Shown: positions 25,860 through 34,834, counted from the stretch's first letter. The stretch: DNA of 64,000 nucleotides from Rhodobacter sp. (GCA_020637515.1 JACKKG010000002.1:62001-126000), one strand, 5' to 3'. Numbers and translations are program-made. The notes: a model not told the origin generated them from the letters alone.

Positions 25860-26582
25860 ATGACCCTCGACGCCGCCTCGATCACCCCGCGCCAGAGCTT
25901 CTGGCAAGGCCTGCGCCACGGCGGGCCCTTCGTGCTGATCGTGGGCCCGTTCGGAATCGTGTTCGGCGTGGTCGCGACGGATGCGGGGCTGACCCTGGCG
26001 CAAACCATGGGTTTCACCATTGCCGTGATCGCCGGTGCCGCGCAACTGACCGCGGTGCAGTTGATGACCGAACACGCGCCCACCGTGATCGTGCTGGTCA
26101 CGGCGTTGGCGGTGAACCTGCGCATGGCGATGTATTCGGCCAGCCTGGCGCCGCATATCGGCGCGGCCCCGCTGTGGCAGCGTGCGCTGATCGCCTATCT
26201 GATGGTCGATCAGGCCTATGCCACCTCGATCCTGCGCTACGAGCAGCAGCCGGGCCTGAGCTTGCCGGCCAAGGTGGCCTATTACTTTGGCGTCGTGTCG
26301 CTGATCTGCCCGGTCTGGTATCTGGGCACCCTGGCAGGCGCGCTGGTGGGGAACCAGATCCCCGAAAGCGTGCCGATCGGCGCCGCCGTGCCGATCGCCT
26401 TCATCGCGCTGATCGGGCCGATGCTGCGCACGCTGGCGCATGTCGGTGCGGCGCTGGTGTCGGTCGTGCTGGCGCTGGCCCTGGCGTGGATACCCTACAA
26501 CCTGGGCCTGCTGGTGGCGGCGCTGGCGGCGATGGCCGCGGGCGCGCTGATCGAAACCTGGCAACAAGGACGCGGCGCATGA
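25860..26582 (+). CDS. azlC: AzlC-family branched-chain amino acid exporter subunit
   Basis: 240-residue membrane protein with the AzlC core 'GPFGIVFGVVATDAGLTLAQTMGFT' and 'VNLRMAMYSASLAPH' (residues ~80-96), and about seven to eight hydrophobic segments. AzlC works with AzlD as a branched-chain amino acid (or other small molecule) exporter. The gene overlaps azlD by ATGA. Substrate in this organism is not known. Confidence 0.9.
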   Translation: MTLDAASITPRQSFWQGLRHGGPFVLIVGPFGIVFGVVATDAGLTLAQTMGFTIAVIAGAAQLTAVQLMTEHAPTVIVLVTALAVNLRMAMYSASLAPHIGAAPLWQRALIAYLMVDQAYATSILRYEQQPGLSLPAKVAYYFGVVSLICPVWYLGTLAGALVGNQIPESVPIGAAVPIAFIALIGPMLRTLAHVGAALVSVVLALALAWIPYNLGLLVAALAAMAAGALIETWQQGRGA

Positions 26583-26920
26583 CCCTGTCTTCGACGACCG
26601 TCTGGATGGTGATCGTGGTGCTGGCCGCGGGAACCTTTGCGTTGCGCTTTTCCTTCCTGGGCATGATCGGCGGCCGGCAGATCCCGGGCTGGGCCCTGCG
26701 CCTGTTGCGCTACACCCCGGTTGCGGTGATCCCGGGCCTCATGGCACCGCAGATCGCCCGCCCGATGGCCGAAACCGGCCTGCCCGACCCCACGCTGCTC
26801 GGCGCCGTGGCGGTGACGCTGCTGGTGGGGATCTGGCGCCGGAACGCGATCTGGGCGATGCTGTCAGGCGCGCTGGTGTTGGGCGCCCTGACGCTGTTGC
26901 GGGTGGCGCTGGCGCCCTGA
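26579..26920 (+). CDS. azlD: AzlD-family exporter small subunit
   Basis: 113-residue, four-TM partner of AzlC. The family motif is the 'TFALRFSFL' stretch near residue 18 followed by 'LRYTPVAVIPGLMAPQI'. Start ATG 26579 overlaps the azlC TGA, implying coupled synthesis of the two subunits. A strong hairpin at 26926 closes the greA-azlD run. Confidence 0.88.
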   Translation: MTLSSTTVWMVIVVLAAGTFALRFSFLGMIGGRQIPGWALRLLRYTPVAVIPGLMAPQIARPMAETGLPDPTLLGAVAVTLLVGIWRRNAIWAMLSGALVLGALTLLRVALAP

Positions 26921-26925
26921 CGCAA

Positions 26926-26945
26926 AGGGGCCCCGTGGGGCCCCT
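26926..26945. terminator. Bidirectional hairpin between azlD and the convergent lipoprotein gene
   Basis: A 9-bp perfect stem (AGGGGCCCC against GGGGCCCCT, GT loop) lies in the 31-bp gap between two convergent stops at 26920 and 26952. Confidence 0.6.
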
Positions 26946-26951
26946 GCCGGA

Positions 26952-27548
26952 TCACTGCGTGTATTGCTGGCGTTCGGTGGGTTCGGCGTCGGAATAGACG
27001 TTTTCCTCGACCACGCCGGGGATGGTGGCGAACTGGTCCGACAGCGCGTTCGGATAGAACGAGCTTTCGATCCAGGCGAATTCGGGCACCTGTTGCAGGA
27101 TATGGGCGATCGACTTGGCGCAGAAGGCATCGGGCACCGGCCCTTCCTGCTGGGCCAGGCGCAGGATGTATTCGGCGGTCTCGGGCGCGACCTGCAAATG
27201 CTGGATGCGCACGTGATGGGTGCGCCGCGCGTGATAATAGGTGTAGCGGAACAACTGGTTGTCGTCGAAGCCATAGTGAACGTCGTTCACCTCGGGCGAC
27301 AGCGGATGGGTCCAGCTTCCGGCCGGGTCGAACAGCACGCGCTGACTGGGCGCGTTGATCATCAGGGCCGAATGCTCGCCCGAGCCTCGTTCGTTGTTCA
27401 CCACGTTGAACAGCACGATCTCATAGGGTTCGCCCGCCTGATAGCGGGCGGCGGCGACCTCGGACTCGGCCGCGTTGTGGACGGGTTTGGTGCACGCCGC
27501 CAGCAACACAAGGCCGACGAGCGCCAGAAGCCGGGTCACGATACGCAT
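26952..27548 (-). CDS. Lipoprotein of unknown function
   Basis: 198-residue secreted protein with an N-terminal signal and lipobox 'LVLLAACTK', Cys19 being the probable lipidated residue. The mature part contains 'NVVNNERGSGEHSALMINAPSQRVLFDPAGSWTH', 'FRYTYYHARRTHHVRIQHLQV' and 'FCAKSIAHILQQVPEF', with several His and one internal Cys. The layout recalls NlpC/P60-like cysteine peptidase folds, but this is not shown. It lies downstream of the oxidase subunit IV gene on the same strand. Confidence 0.75.
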   Translation of the reverse strand: MRIVTRLLALVGLVLLAACTKPVHNAAESEVAAARYQAGEPYEIVLFNVVNNERGSGEHSALMINAPSQRVLFDPAGSWTHPLSPEVNDVHYGFDDNQLFRYTYYHARRTHHVRIQHLQVAPETAEYILRLAQQEGPVPDAFCAKSIAHILQQVPEFAWIESSFYPNALSDQFATIPGVVEENVYSDAEPTERQQYTQ

Positions 27549-27625
27549 GACAGGGTCCTTTGGATCGGGCAGGAAGGGGCCGCGCCGCCAGGTCGCCGCG
27601 CGCCCCGCCAGGGCACGCGCGCCGT

Positions 27626-27757
27626 TCAGGCGTTGGCCAGCGCCAGGAAGACCAGCACGCCGAGCGCGATCGCCGCAACCCAGACCGCGAGTTTGAGGAA
27701 ACCGTGGAAGGTGTGCTCTTGCGTGGTCACATCCATCGAGCCGTGTTCGTAGTCCAA
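27626..27757 (-). CDS. aa3-type cytochrome c oxidase subunit IV
   Basis: 43-residue single-TM peptide: a polar N-terminus 'DYEHGSMDVTTQEHTFHGF' then a hydrophobic segment 'LKLAVWVAAIALGVLVFLAL'. This matches the small bacterial subunit IV of aa3 oxidase known from Rhodobacter and Paracoccus, which has the same H-G-x-MD....E-TF-GF layout. The start is a TTG at 27757, 5 nt after the purine-rich GGGAGAAG; the ATG at the internal Met would cut the conserved HG-MD segment. The other oxidase subunits are not nearby. Confidence 0.82.
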   Translation of the reverse strand: MDYEHGSMDVTTQEHTFHGFLKLAVWVAAIALGVLVFLALANA

Positions 27758-27857
27758 GGGTCTTCTCCCGTTCCCAGAGTTTTTTTCTTCCATACCGGAT
27801 GGCGCCGCGGCTGTCACCCGCCTTTGCGCGGGTCCCGGCCGGGTCCGAGGCGGCCCT

Positions 27858-28937
27858 TCAGACGCCGGTGGCCTGCCACAACCACGCGCCGCGGTCGTCG
27901 CGCCAGCGCCGGGCCCGGCCGGTGCGCAGCAGGTGGTTCAGATGCCCGACGGCCTCGACCAGGGCCATGCCGGCCTGCGTGCCAGTGATCTCGCGCTTGA
28001 AGATCGGCACGAAGCATTGCATCGCGGTGTGCGGCGTCGTCAGGTGGCGTTCCAGCCGGCCCAGCGCGCCGACGTGGTTGTCGATCATCTGCGTCAGGCG
28101 CAGCGGCAGGCCGGTAAAGGGCAGCTTGTGGCCGGGCAGCACAAAGTGGCGATCCTCGGCAAAGGCGGACAGGGCGCGGCAACTCGTCATCCATTCGCCC
28201 ACCGGATCGGCGTCGGGCTCGGTCGCATAGACGCCGAGATTGGCGCTGATCCCGGGCAACAACTGGTCGCCGCCGATCACCAGGTCATCGTCGAGGCTCC
28301 AGAAGGTCGCGTGTTCGGGGGCGTGGCCATGTCCCACGCGCACCCGCCAGCGACGGCCGCCGATCTCGATCTCGTCGCCCTCGGCCACGCGGGTGAAACC
28401 CAGCGGCAGGGGATCGACCACATCGGCGAAGTTGAAGGGGCGCTCGCCCATCCGGCGGGCGATCTCGGCCTCGTCCACGCCGGCGCCGCGCCAATACGCG
28501 ACGGTTTCCGCGACGGGTTGGTCCTGGCGGTCCAGCAGCAGCATCCGTGCGAACAGCCAGGCGGTGCGGGTGGTGACCAGATCGGCGCCGTGCTGCGCCT
28601 GGAACCAGCCGGCCAGGCCGATGTGGTCGGGGTGGTGATGCGTGACCACCACGCGGTGCACCGGCCGGCCGTTCAGGGGGCCGGCCATCAGATCCTGCCA
28701 CGCCGCGCGGGCGGATCGGCTGGCAAAGCCGGTGTCGATAACCGTCCAGCCCCGCGCGCCGTCGTCCAGCGCGTAGACATTCACATGGTCCAGCGCCATC
28801 GGCAGCGGCAGCCGCATCCACAACACGCCCGGGGCGACCTGGATCGCCTGGCCCGGCCCCGGCGGTTCCTCGAACGGATACCGGATACCGGGGTCGGCGG
28901 GGCGCGACGGGGGGCGCGCGGTAGAGGGAGAGGTCAT
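27858..28937 (-). CDS. Metallo-beta-lactamase-fold hydrolase
   Basis: 359-residue protein with the MBL metal site 'THHHPDHIGLAG' (HxHxDH, near residues 113-124), the third ligand in 'GHGHAPEHATFW' and an Asp in 'LVIGGDQLLPG'. The C-terminal winged-helix-like part follows. Homologs include glyoxalase II- and LACTB2-like hydrolases, usually acting on thioesters. It overlaps the acyl-CoA dehydrogenase stop by ATGA, so an acyl-thioester or related substrate in fatty acid or DMSP-like catabolism is plausible. Confidence 0.85.
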   Translation of the reverse strand: MTSPSTARPPSRPADPGIRYPFEEPPGPGQAIQVAPGVLWMRLPLPMALDHVNVYALDDGARGWTVIDTGFASRSARAAWQDLMAGPLNGRPVHRVVVTHHHPDHIGLAGWFQAQHGADLVTTRTAWLFARMLLLDRQDQPVAETVAYWRGAGVDEAEIARRMGERPFNFADVVDPLPLGFTRVAEGDEIEIGGRRWRVRVGHGHAPEHATFWSLDDDLVIGGDQLLPGISANLGVYATEPDADPVGEWMTSCRALSAFAEDRHFVLPGHKLPFTGLPLRLTQMIDNHVGALGRLERHLTTPHTAMQCFVPIFKREITGTQAGMALVEAVGHLNHLLRTGRARRWRDDRGAWLWQATGV

Positions 28938-30643
28938 GCGGAGATCAGGTCCTCGGCCGAGAGGGCGTAAAGCTGCGCAGCCCCGGCGCGGGCCTGCACC
29001 AGCAGCGATTCGTGCTCGGGCAGAATACGATCCATGAACACATGTGCAAGCCGACAGCGCGGCCCCTGCGGATCGGCCAGCGCCGCCTTCAGGTGGTAGG
29101 CGCCGCCCAGAACCCGGGCAAAGGCCCGCAGATAGGCCACGGCGCCGGCGTTGCGGTCGTTGGCCTCTTGCGCGACCATCCATTCGGTTGCCTCGCGCAG
29201 GGTTTCCGCGGCGCTCCAGACCTTTTCGGCCAGTTCGGGCATCCGGCCCCGGGCCGCTTCGGCGGTATCCTCGATCTCTTGCAGCAGGCGGCAGGCGGCC
29301 TCGCCGCCGTCCATCAGCTTGCGCCCGACAAGGTCCATGGCCTGGATGCCGTTGGTCCCCTCGTAGATCGGTGTGATGCGCGCATCGCGGAAATATTGCG
29401 CGGCGCCGGTTTCCTCGATGAACCCCATGCCGCCGTGAATCTGCACGCCCATCGACGACACCTCGCAGCCGATGTCCGTGCCGTGGGCCTTGGCGATCGG
29501 GGTGAGCAGCGCGGCGCGGGCTTTCCAGCTTTCCTTGCCCGTGGCCTTGCCCATGTCGATCGCCAGACCGCAATCCAGCGCGATGGCGCGGGCGGCGAAG
29601 ATCTCGGCCTTCATCACGGCCAGCATCCGGCGCACGTCGGCGTGGTCGATGATCGCGCCCTCGCCCAGGGGCGTGCGCCCCTGCTTGCGGTCCTGCGCAT
29701 AGGCCAGCGCGTGCTGATAGGCGGCCTCGGCCACGCCGATGCCCTGCGCACCGACGCCCAGCCGGGCGTTGTTCATCATGGTGAACATCGCGGCCATACC
29801 GCCGTTCGGCTTGCCGACCAGCCAGCCGGTCGCCCCTTCGAAGGCCATCACGCAGGTCGGCGAGCCGTGAATGCCCAGCTTGTGTTCAAGCGAGACCACG
29901 CGCAGGGCGTTGCGCGCGCCGGGATTGCCGGCGGCGTCGGGGATCAGCTTGGGCACCATGAACAGGCTGATGCCGCGGGTGCCCGGCGCGCCGTCGGGCA
30001 GACGCGCCAGCACCAGGTGGCAGACGTTCTCGGCGACATCGTGATCGCCCCAGGTGATGAAGATCTTCTGCCCGGTGATGGCATAGGTGCCGTCGCCATT
30101 GTCCACCGCCCTGGTGCGCAGCGCGCCCACGTCCGAGCCGGCCTGCGGTTCGGTCAGGTTCATCGTGCCGGTCCACTCGCCGCTGATGAGTTTGGGCAGA
30201 TACAGGTCCTTGAGCGTGTCGCTGGCGTGGTGTTCCAGCGCCTCGATCTGGCCCTGGCTCAGCAGCGGGCAGAGTTGCAGCGCCAGGCACGCGCCCGACA
30301 TCATCTCGTTCATGGCGGTGTTCAGGGTCTGCGGCAGGCCCATTCCGCCGAACTCGGGCGTCGCGGCAATGCCCAGCCAGCCGCCCTCGGCAATCGCCTT
30401 GTAGCCGTCCTTGAACCCGGGCGAGGTGCGCACCACGCCGTTTTCCAGCTTGGCCGGCGTCAGGTCGCCGTGGCGATTGAGCGGCGCCAGCACACCGTCG
30501 CACAGCCGCCCCAACTCGCCCAGGATGGCCTCGGTCACGTCGGCGCCGGCCTCGGCGAAGGTCTCGGTTTCGGACAGCCGATCATACCCCAGCACCTGGT
30601 CCAGCAGGAAACGGATATCGGCAACGGGCGCGGTGAAGGACAT
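28934..30643 (-). CDS. Acyl-CoA dehydrogenase with C-terminal domain (DmdC-like)
   Basis: 569-residue FAD enzyme that oxidises an acyl-CoA to the 2-enoyl form, feeding ETF. It has 'GTMNLTEPQAGSDVGALRTRAV', the ACAD signature region 'MGVQIHGGMGFIEETGAAQYFRDARITPIYEGTNGIQAMDLVGRK' (split here around residues 410-455) and the catalytic Glu in 'IYEGTN'. The extra ~120 residues at the C-terminus mark the subgroup that includes 3-methylmercaptopropionyl-CoA dehydrogenase (DmdC). Substrate is uncertain: dmdB and dmdD are not beside it. Start 30643 is MSFTAPVADI. It is coupled to the downstream MBL-fold gene. Confidence 0.87.
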   Translation of the reverse strand: MSFTAPVADIRFLLDQVLGYDRLSETETFAEAGADVTEAILGELGRLCDGVLAPLNRHGDLTPAKLENGVVRTSPGFKDGYKAIAEGGWLGIAATPEFGGMGLPQTLNTAMNEMMSGACLALQLCPLLSQGQIEALEHHASDTLKDLYLPKLISGEWTGTMNLTEPQAGSDVGALRTRAVDNGDGTYAITGQKIFITWGDHDVAENVCHLVLARLPDGAPGTRGISLFMVPKLIPDAAGNPGARNALRVVSLEHKLGIHGSPTCVMAFEGATGWLVGKPNGGMAAMFTMMNNARLGVGAQGIGVAEAAYQHALAYAQDRKQGRTPLGEGAIIDHADVRRMLAVMKAEIFAARAIALDCGLAIDMGKATGKESWKARAALLTPIAKAHGTDIGCEVSSMGVQIHGGMGFIEETGAAQYFRDARITPIYEGTNGIQAMDLVGRKLMDGGEAACRLLQEIEDTAEAARGRMPELAEKVWSAAETLREATEWMVAQEANDRNAGAVAYLRAFARVLGGAYHLKAALADPQGPRCRLAHVFMDRILPEHESLLVQARAGAAQLYALSAEDLISA

Positions 30644-30759
30644 GGCAGAGCTCCGGAAACGAAAGGGCGAGCCGCTTGGCAAGCCCGGCTGACGGCTGTA
30701 TTGCCGCAAGATCGCACAAGCCGACACCCCGAGAAACCAGAACGCAACGTCACCGCCCG

Positions 30760-31701
30760 ATGCCCGACACGCGCCGCCTTTCCCCCGCGCCCGACGACCT
30801 GCGCCGTGCCGCCGCGATGCTGCGCGCGGGCGGGCTGGTGGCGATGCCGACGGAAACGGTCTACGGGCTGGCCGCCGACGCCACGAACGACCGCGCCGTC
30901 GCGGCGATCTTTGCCGCCAAGGGCCGACCCCGGTTCAACCCGCTGATCGTGCATCTGGCCGACCTGGCCCAGGTCGAGGTCTTCGCCCGGATGACACCGC
31001 TGGCGCGGCGGCTGGCGACGGCGTTCTGGCCCGGGCCGCTGACGCTGGTGCTGCCGCTCAAGGGCGGGCTGTCGCCGCTGGTCACCGCCGGGCTCGATAC
31101 CGTTGCGATCCGGCTGCCGGCGCATCCCGTGGCGCGCGCGCTGCTGGCCGCCTTTGGCGGGCCGTTGGCCGCGCCTTCGGCCAATCCCTCGGGGCGGATC
31201 AGCCCGGTCAGCGCGGCGCATGTGCTGGCGGGGCTGGACGGGCGGATCGACGCGGTGGTGGACGCGGGGCCCTGCGCGGTCGGGCTGGAATCGACGATCC
31301 TGGATGCGACCGGGCACCAGCCCGCGCTGCTGCGCGCGGGCGGTCTGGCGGTCGAGGCGATCGAGGCGCTGGGCCTCACCGTCGGCCGGCCCCGGGGCGG
31401 CGCGATCACCGCGCCCGGGCAGTTGGCCTCGCATTATGCGCCGCGCGGGCGGGTGCGGCTGGAGGCCGGGACACCGCAGCCGGGCGAGGTCTGGGTCGGC
31501 TTTGGCCCCTGCCCCGGCGCGGCGCTGACCCTCAGCGAATCCGGCGACACGACCGAGGCCGCCGCCCGCCTGTTCCACATATTGCACGAGGCCGACGCGC
31601 TGGCCGGCGCCGGGGGCCGCATCGCCTTTGCCCCCGTTCCGCACAGCGGGCTGGGTCGCGCCATCAACGACCGTCTGTCCCGCGCCGCAGCGCCGCGCTG
31701 A
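30760..31701 (+). CDS. Threonylcarbamoyl-AMP synthase (Sua5/TsaC)
   Basis: Makes threonylcarbamoyl-AMP from threonine, bicarbonate and ATP for the t6A modification of tRNA. The 313-residue protein has the YrdC core 'GGLVAMPTETVYGLAADA', 'KGRPRFNPLIVHL', 'TFWPGPLTLVL'-like sequence (here 'AFWPGPLTLVL') and 'APSANPSGRISP', followed by a linker and the C-terminal Sua5 domain with 'GQLASHYAPRGRVRL'. That two-domain layout indicates the Sua5 form rather than short TsaC. It overlaps the convergent panE gene by 38 bp. mtaB, which modifies t6A further, lies at 33578. Confidence 0.92.
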   Translation: MPDTRRLSPAPDDLRRAAAMLRAGGLVAMPTETVYGLAADATNDRAVAAIFAAKGRPRFNPLIVHLADLAQVEVFARMTPLARRLATAFWPGPLTLVLPLKGGLSPLVTAGLDTVAIRLPAHPVARALLAAFGGPLAAPSANPSGRISPVSAAHVLAGLDGRIDAVVDAGPCAVGLESTILDATGHQPALLRAGGLAVEAIEALGLTVGRPRGGAITAPGQLASHYAPRGRVRLEAGTPQPGEVWVGFGPCPGAALTLSESGDTTEAAARLFHILHEADALAGAGGRIAFAPVPHSGLGRAINDRLSRAAAPR

Positions 31702-32662
31702 GTTCGCCCAGCAGCGCCGGCGCGCTCCAGTCGCGACGCCCCGCGCCGATCAGGGCGACCAGGCGGCGGTTTACCGGGGCCTCGAGCGACTGCGCGCGGG
31801 CCAGGCGCAGAACCTCGCCGTTGATCCAGTCGATTTCCGTCGCGCGGCCCTGCGCCAGGTCGTCGGCCATGGACGAGCGCGCCAGCGGGTCGATCCTGAG
31901 CATCCCGCCCGCCAGCGCGCGGAACAGCGGATCGGGCAGGCGCAGCACGCCGGGCAGCATCCGCGCGGGCAAGGGCGTGAGCCGGGCCAGCGGCATCCCC
32001 GCCCGGGCACACAGGCCCAGCCATTCCTCTTGCGCCAGCGCCAGGCAGCGGCGGAAATCGCGCTGCGACAGTTCCGCGCGCAGGGGCAGTCCGGACAGCG
32101 CGTTGACCGCGTTGTTGAGGTTCAGCATCAGCTTCGCGCGCAGCACCGGCGCCATGTCGGCGTGCCGCGTCAAGGCCAACCCGGCGCGCCGGAACAAGGC
32201 CACCGGCAGGCGCGGGTCATCGGCGACATGCAAGCCGCCCTGCGTGCCCTGGTGGAACCCGCCCGCCCCCTGCGCCGCAACGTTGAAGCCGACCATCCCG
32301 CGCAGGACCGGGCGACCCAGCCCCTCGGCCAGCACCTGCGCGTTGTCGAGCCCGTTCTGAAAGCTGACCACAACCGCATCGGGCGCCAGATGCGGGCGCA
32401 GCGCGCGGGCAGCCTCGGCGCTGGCGGCGCTTTTCACGCAGACCAGCACCAGAGCGGCGTCCCGCGCGCCCTCGGGCCCTTCGGTGAACGGCAGGGGCGC
32501 CGTCTCGACCCGCCCGCCCCGGTAATCCGTCAGCACCAGCCCACGCGCGACCTCGGCGCCGACCCGGGCGCGGCCGATCAGGACCACGTCGCCCCCCGCC
32601 GCCGCAAGCCGCCCCCCGAGATAGCAGCCGACTGCGCCGGCGCCGAAGATCGCGATGCGCAT
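31664..32662 (-). CDS. panE: 2-dehydropantoate 2-reductase (ketopantoate reductase)
   Basis: NADPH enzyme of pantothenate (CoA) synthesis. The 332-residue protein begins with the Rossmann motif 'MRIAIFGAGAVGCYLGGRLA' (GxGxxG at 7-12). It also has 'VSFQNGLDNAQVL' and the substrate-side Lys in 'LRAKLMLNLNNAVNAL', plus C-terminal 'SSMADDLAQGRATEIDWINGEVLRL' with the Asp-Glu pattern of the family. Divergent from dapF, 55 bp between starts. Several paralogs of this family act on other 2-keto acids, so the specific role is likely but not certain. Confidence 0.87.
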   Translation of the reverse strand: MRIAIFGAGAVGCYLGGRLAAAGGDVVLIGRARVGAEVARGLVLTDYRGGRVETAPLPFTEGPEGARDAALVLVCVKSAASAEAARALRPHLAPDAVVVSFQNGLDNAQVLAEGLGRPVLRGMVGFNVAAQGAGGFHQGTQGGLHVADDPRLPVALFRRAGLALTRHADMAPVLRAKLMLNLNNAVNALSGLPLRAELSQRDFRRCLALAQEEWLGLCARAGMPLARLTPLPARMLPGVLRLPDPLFRALAGGMLRIDPLARSSMADDLAQGRATEIDWINGEVLRLARAQSLEAPVNRRLVALIGAGRRDWSAPALLGELSAALRRGTDGR

Positions 32663-32717
32663 CCCTGAACCCTCCTGACACTGGCGGCGGCGCGCGCTTT
32701 GGCCTATATCCGCGCGT

Positions 32718-33581
32718 ATGAGCACCATCGTCCCCCAGAGCCTGACCTTCCGCAAGATGCACGGAGCGGGCAACGATTTCGTGATCCTCGACTCGCGCGG
32801 GCAAACCGCGCGGGGACTGGGGGCACGGACGACGCCCGAGCTGGCGCGCGCGTTGGGGGACCGCCACCGGGGCGTGGGGTTCGACCAACTGGCCGAGATG
32901 CGCGACGATGCCGCCGACGACGACGCCGACGCCGCCGACCTGGCGCTGGATTTCTGGAACGCCGACGGCAGCATGGCCGGGGCCTGCGGCAACGCCACCC
33001 GCTGCGTCGCCTGGCTGGTGATGCGCGAAACCGGGCGCGACCGACTGACCATCCGCACCGAACGCGGCCTGCTGACGGCGGTGCGGCAGGACGGGCGGGT
33101 CTGGGTGAACATGGGCGCGCCGCTGCTGGACTGGCAGGCGATCCCTCTGGCCGGTCCCGGGGACAGCCAGCACCTGCCCCTGCCCGGCGATCCCGTCGCC
33201 GTCGGCATGGGCAACCCGCATTGCGTCTTCATCGTCGCGGATGCCGAGGCCGTGGCGCTGGACACACTGGGGCCGCGCTACGAACACGACCCGCTGTTCC
33301 CCCAGCGCACGAATGTGGAATTCGTCAGCCTGACCGGGCAGGACCGGCTCAGGATGCGGGTCTGGGAACGCGGTGCGGGGGTGACGCTGGCCTGCGGCTC
33401 GGGCGCCTGCGCGGTGGCGGTGGCGACGGCCCAGCGCGGCCTGACCGGGCGGCGCGTCGTGATGGACCTGGACGGCGGCACGCTGGAAGCCGACTGGCGC
33501 GACGATGGCGTCTGGCTGACCGGCCCCGTGGCCGAGGTCTTTACCGGCACGCTCAGCGCCGAGGCCCTGGCCACACCATGA
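32718..33581 (+). CDS. dapF: Diaminopimelate epimerase
   Basis: Converts LL- to meso-diaminopimelate for lysine and peptidoglycan. The 287-residue protein has the two catalytic cysteines, Cys90 in 'AGACGNATRC' and Cys226 in 'TLACGSGACA', and the N-terminal 'FRKMHGAGNDFVILD'. A short acidic insert 'DDAADDDADAADLA' around residues 63-76 is unusual. The stop overlaps the mtaB start by ATGA, so the two are one transcript. Confidence 0.95.
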   Translation: MSTIVPQSLTFRKMHGAGNDFVILDSRGQTARGLGARTTPELARALGDRHRGVGFDQLAEMRDDAADDDADAADLALDFWNADGSMAGACGNATRCVAWLVMRETGRDRLTIRTERGLLTAVRQDGRVWVNMGAPLLDWQAIPLAGPGDSQHLPLPGDPVAVGMGNPHCVFIVADAEAVALDTLGPRYEHDPLFPQRTNVEFVSLTGQDRLRMRVWERGAGVTLACGSGACAVAVATAQRGLTGRRVVMDLDGGTLEADWRDDGVWLTGPVAEVFTGTLSAEALATP

Positions 33582-34834
33582 GCGCGCCGCCCGTGTTCAC
33601 CACGCTCGGCTGCCGGCTCAATGCCTATGAGACCGAGGCGATGAAGGACCTGGCCCGCGAGGCCGGGGTCAGCGGCGCGCATGTCGTGAACACCTGCGCG
33701 GTCACCGCCGAGGCGGTGCGCAAGGCCCGCCAGGAAATCCGCCGGATCGCCCGCGAAACCCCCGGCGCGACGATCATCGTCACCGGCTGCGCAGCGCAGA
33801 CCGAACCCGAAACCTTTGCCGCGATGCCCGAGGTGACGCGCGTCATCGGCAATCACGAAAAGATGCTGCCCGGGACCTGGGCGGCGCTGACGCCCGATCT
33901 GATCGGCCGGACCGAACGCGTGCAGGTGGACGACATCCTGAGCGTGCGCGAAACGGCGGGGCATCTGATCGACGGGTTCGGCAGCCGCGCGCGGGCCTAT
34001 GTGCAGGTGCAAAACGGCTGCGACCACCGCTGCACCTTCTGCATCATTCCTTACGGCCGGGGCAATTCGCGCTCGGTGCCGGCGGGCGTGGTGGTGGAAC
34101 AGATCAAGCGGCTGGTCGGCGCGGGCTATCACGAGGTGGTGCTGACCGGGGTCGATCTGACCTCGTGGGGGCCCGACCTGCCCGGCCAGCCGGCGCTGGG
34201 CGACCTGGTGCAGAAGATCCTGCGGCTGGTGCCCGATCTGGCACGGCTGCGCATCTCGTCCATCGATTCGATCGAGGCCGACCCGGCCCTGATCGACGCC
34301 ATCGCCGGCGAACCGCGCCTGATGCCGCATTTGCACCTGTCGTTGCAGGCGGGCGACGACATGATCCTGAAACGGATGAAGCGGCGCCACCTGCGCGACG
34401 ACGCCATCCGCTTTTGCCACGCGATGCGCGCGGCGCGACCCGACCTTGTCTACGGCGCGGATATCATCGCAGGCTTTCCCACGGAAACCGAGGCGATGTT
34501 CGAGAACTCGCTGGCCCTGGCGCGCGAATGCGGGCTGACCTGGCTGCACGTCTTTCCCTATTCGCCCCGCCAGGGCACGCCCGCGGCGCGGATGCCGCAG
34601 GTTCCCGTGGCCGAGGTCAGGGCCCGCGCGGCGCGGTTGCGGGACCTGGGCGCGGTGCTGGCGGCCGAACATCTGGCCGCGCAGGTCGGGCGCGACCATC
34701 GCGTGTTGATGGAGAGCCCGCGCATGGGCCGGACCGAGCAGTTCACCGAGGTGCGCTTTGCCGCGGACCAGCCGGTGGGGCAGATCGTGGCGGCGCGCAT
34801 CCAGGGTCAGGACGGGCGCCAGTTGCGGGCGTAG
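33578..34834 (+). CDS. mtaB: tRNA t6A37 methylthiotransferase MtaB
   Basis: Radical-SAM enzyme converting t6A to ms2t6A at position 37 of tRNAs reading ANN codons. The 418-residue protein has N-terminal cluster cysteines Cys12, Cys40 and Cys71 ('TLGCRLN', 'VNTCAV', 'TGCAAQ'), the radical-SAM CxxxCxxC (Cys148, Cys152, Cys155 in 'NGCDHRCTFCIIPYGRG') and a short TRAM-like tail. 'TLGCRLNAYE' identifies MtaB rather than MiaB. The enzyme's substrate depends on t6A made with the Sua5 protein encoded at 30760, 3 kb away. Confidence 0.94.
   Translation: MSAPPVFTTLGCRLNAYETEAMKDLAREAGVSGAHVVNTCAVTAEAVRKARQEIRRIARETPGATIIVTGCAAQTEPETFAAMPEVTRVIGNHEKMLPGTWAALTPDLIGRTERVQVDDILSVRETAGHLIDGFGSRARAYVQVQNGCDHRCTFCIIPYGRGNSRSVPAGVVVEQIKRLVGAGYHEVVLTGVDLTSWGPDLPGQPALGDLVQKILRLVPDLARLRISSIDSIEADPALIDAIAGEPRLMPHLHLSLQAGDDMILKRMKRRHLRDDAIRFCHAMRAARPDLVYGADIIAGFPTETEAMFENSLALARECGLTWLHVFPYSPRQGTPAARMPQVPVAEVRARAARLRDLGAVLAAEHLAAQVGRDHRVLMESPRMGRTEQFTEVRFAADQPVGQIVAARIQGQDGRQLRA

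Noticed and set aside
28934..30643. Firm naming of the acyl-CoA dehydrogenase as dmdC
   Set aside because: Its domain layout fits, but no dmdA, dmdB or dmdD gene is near and other long acyl-CoA dehydrogenases share the layout.
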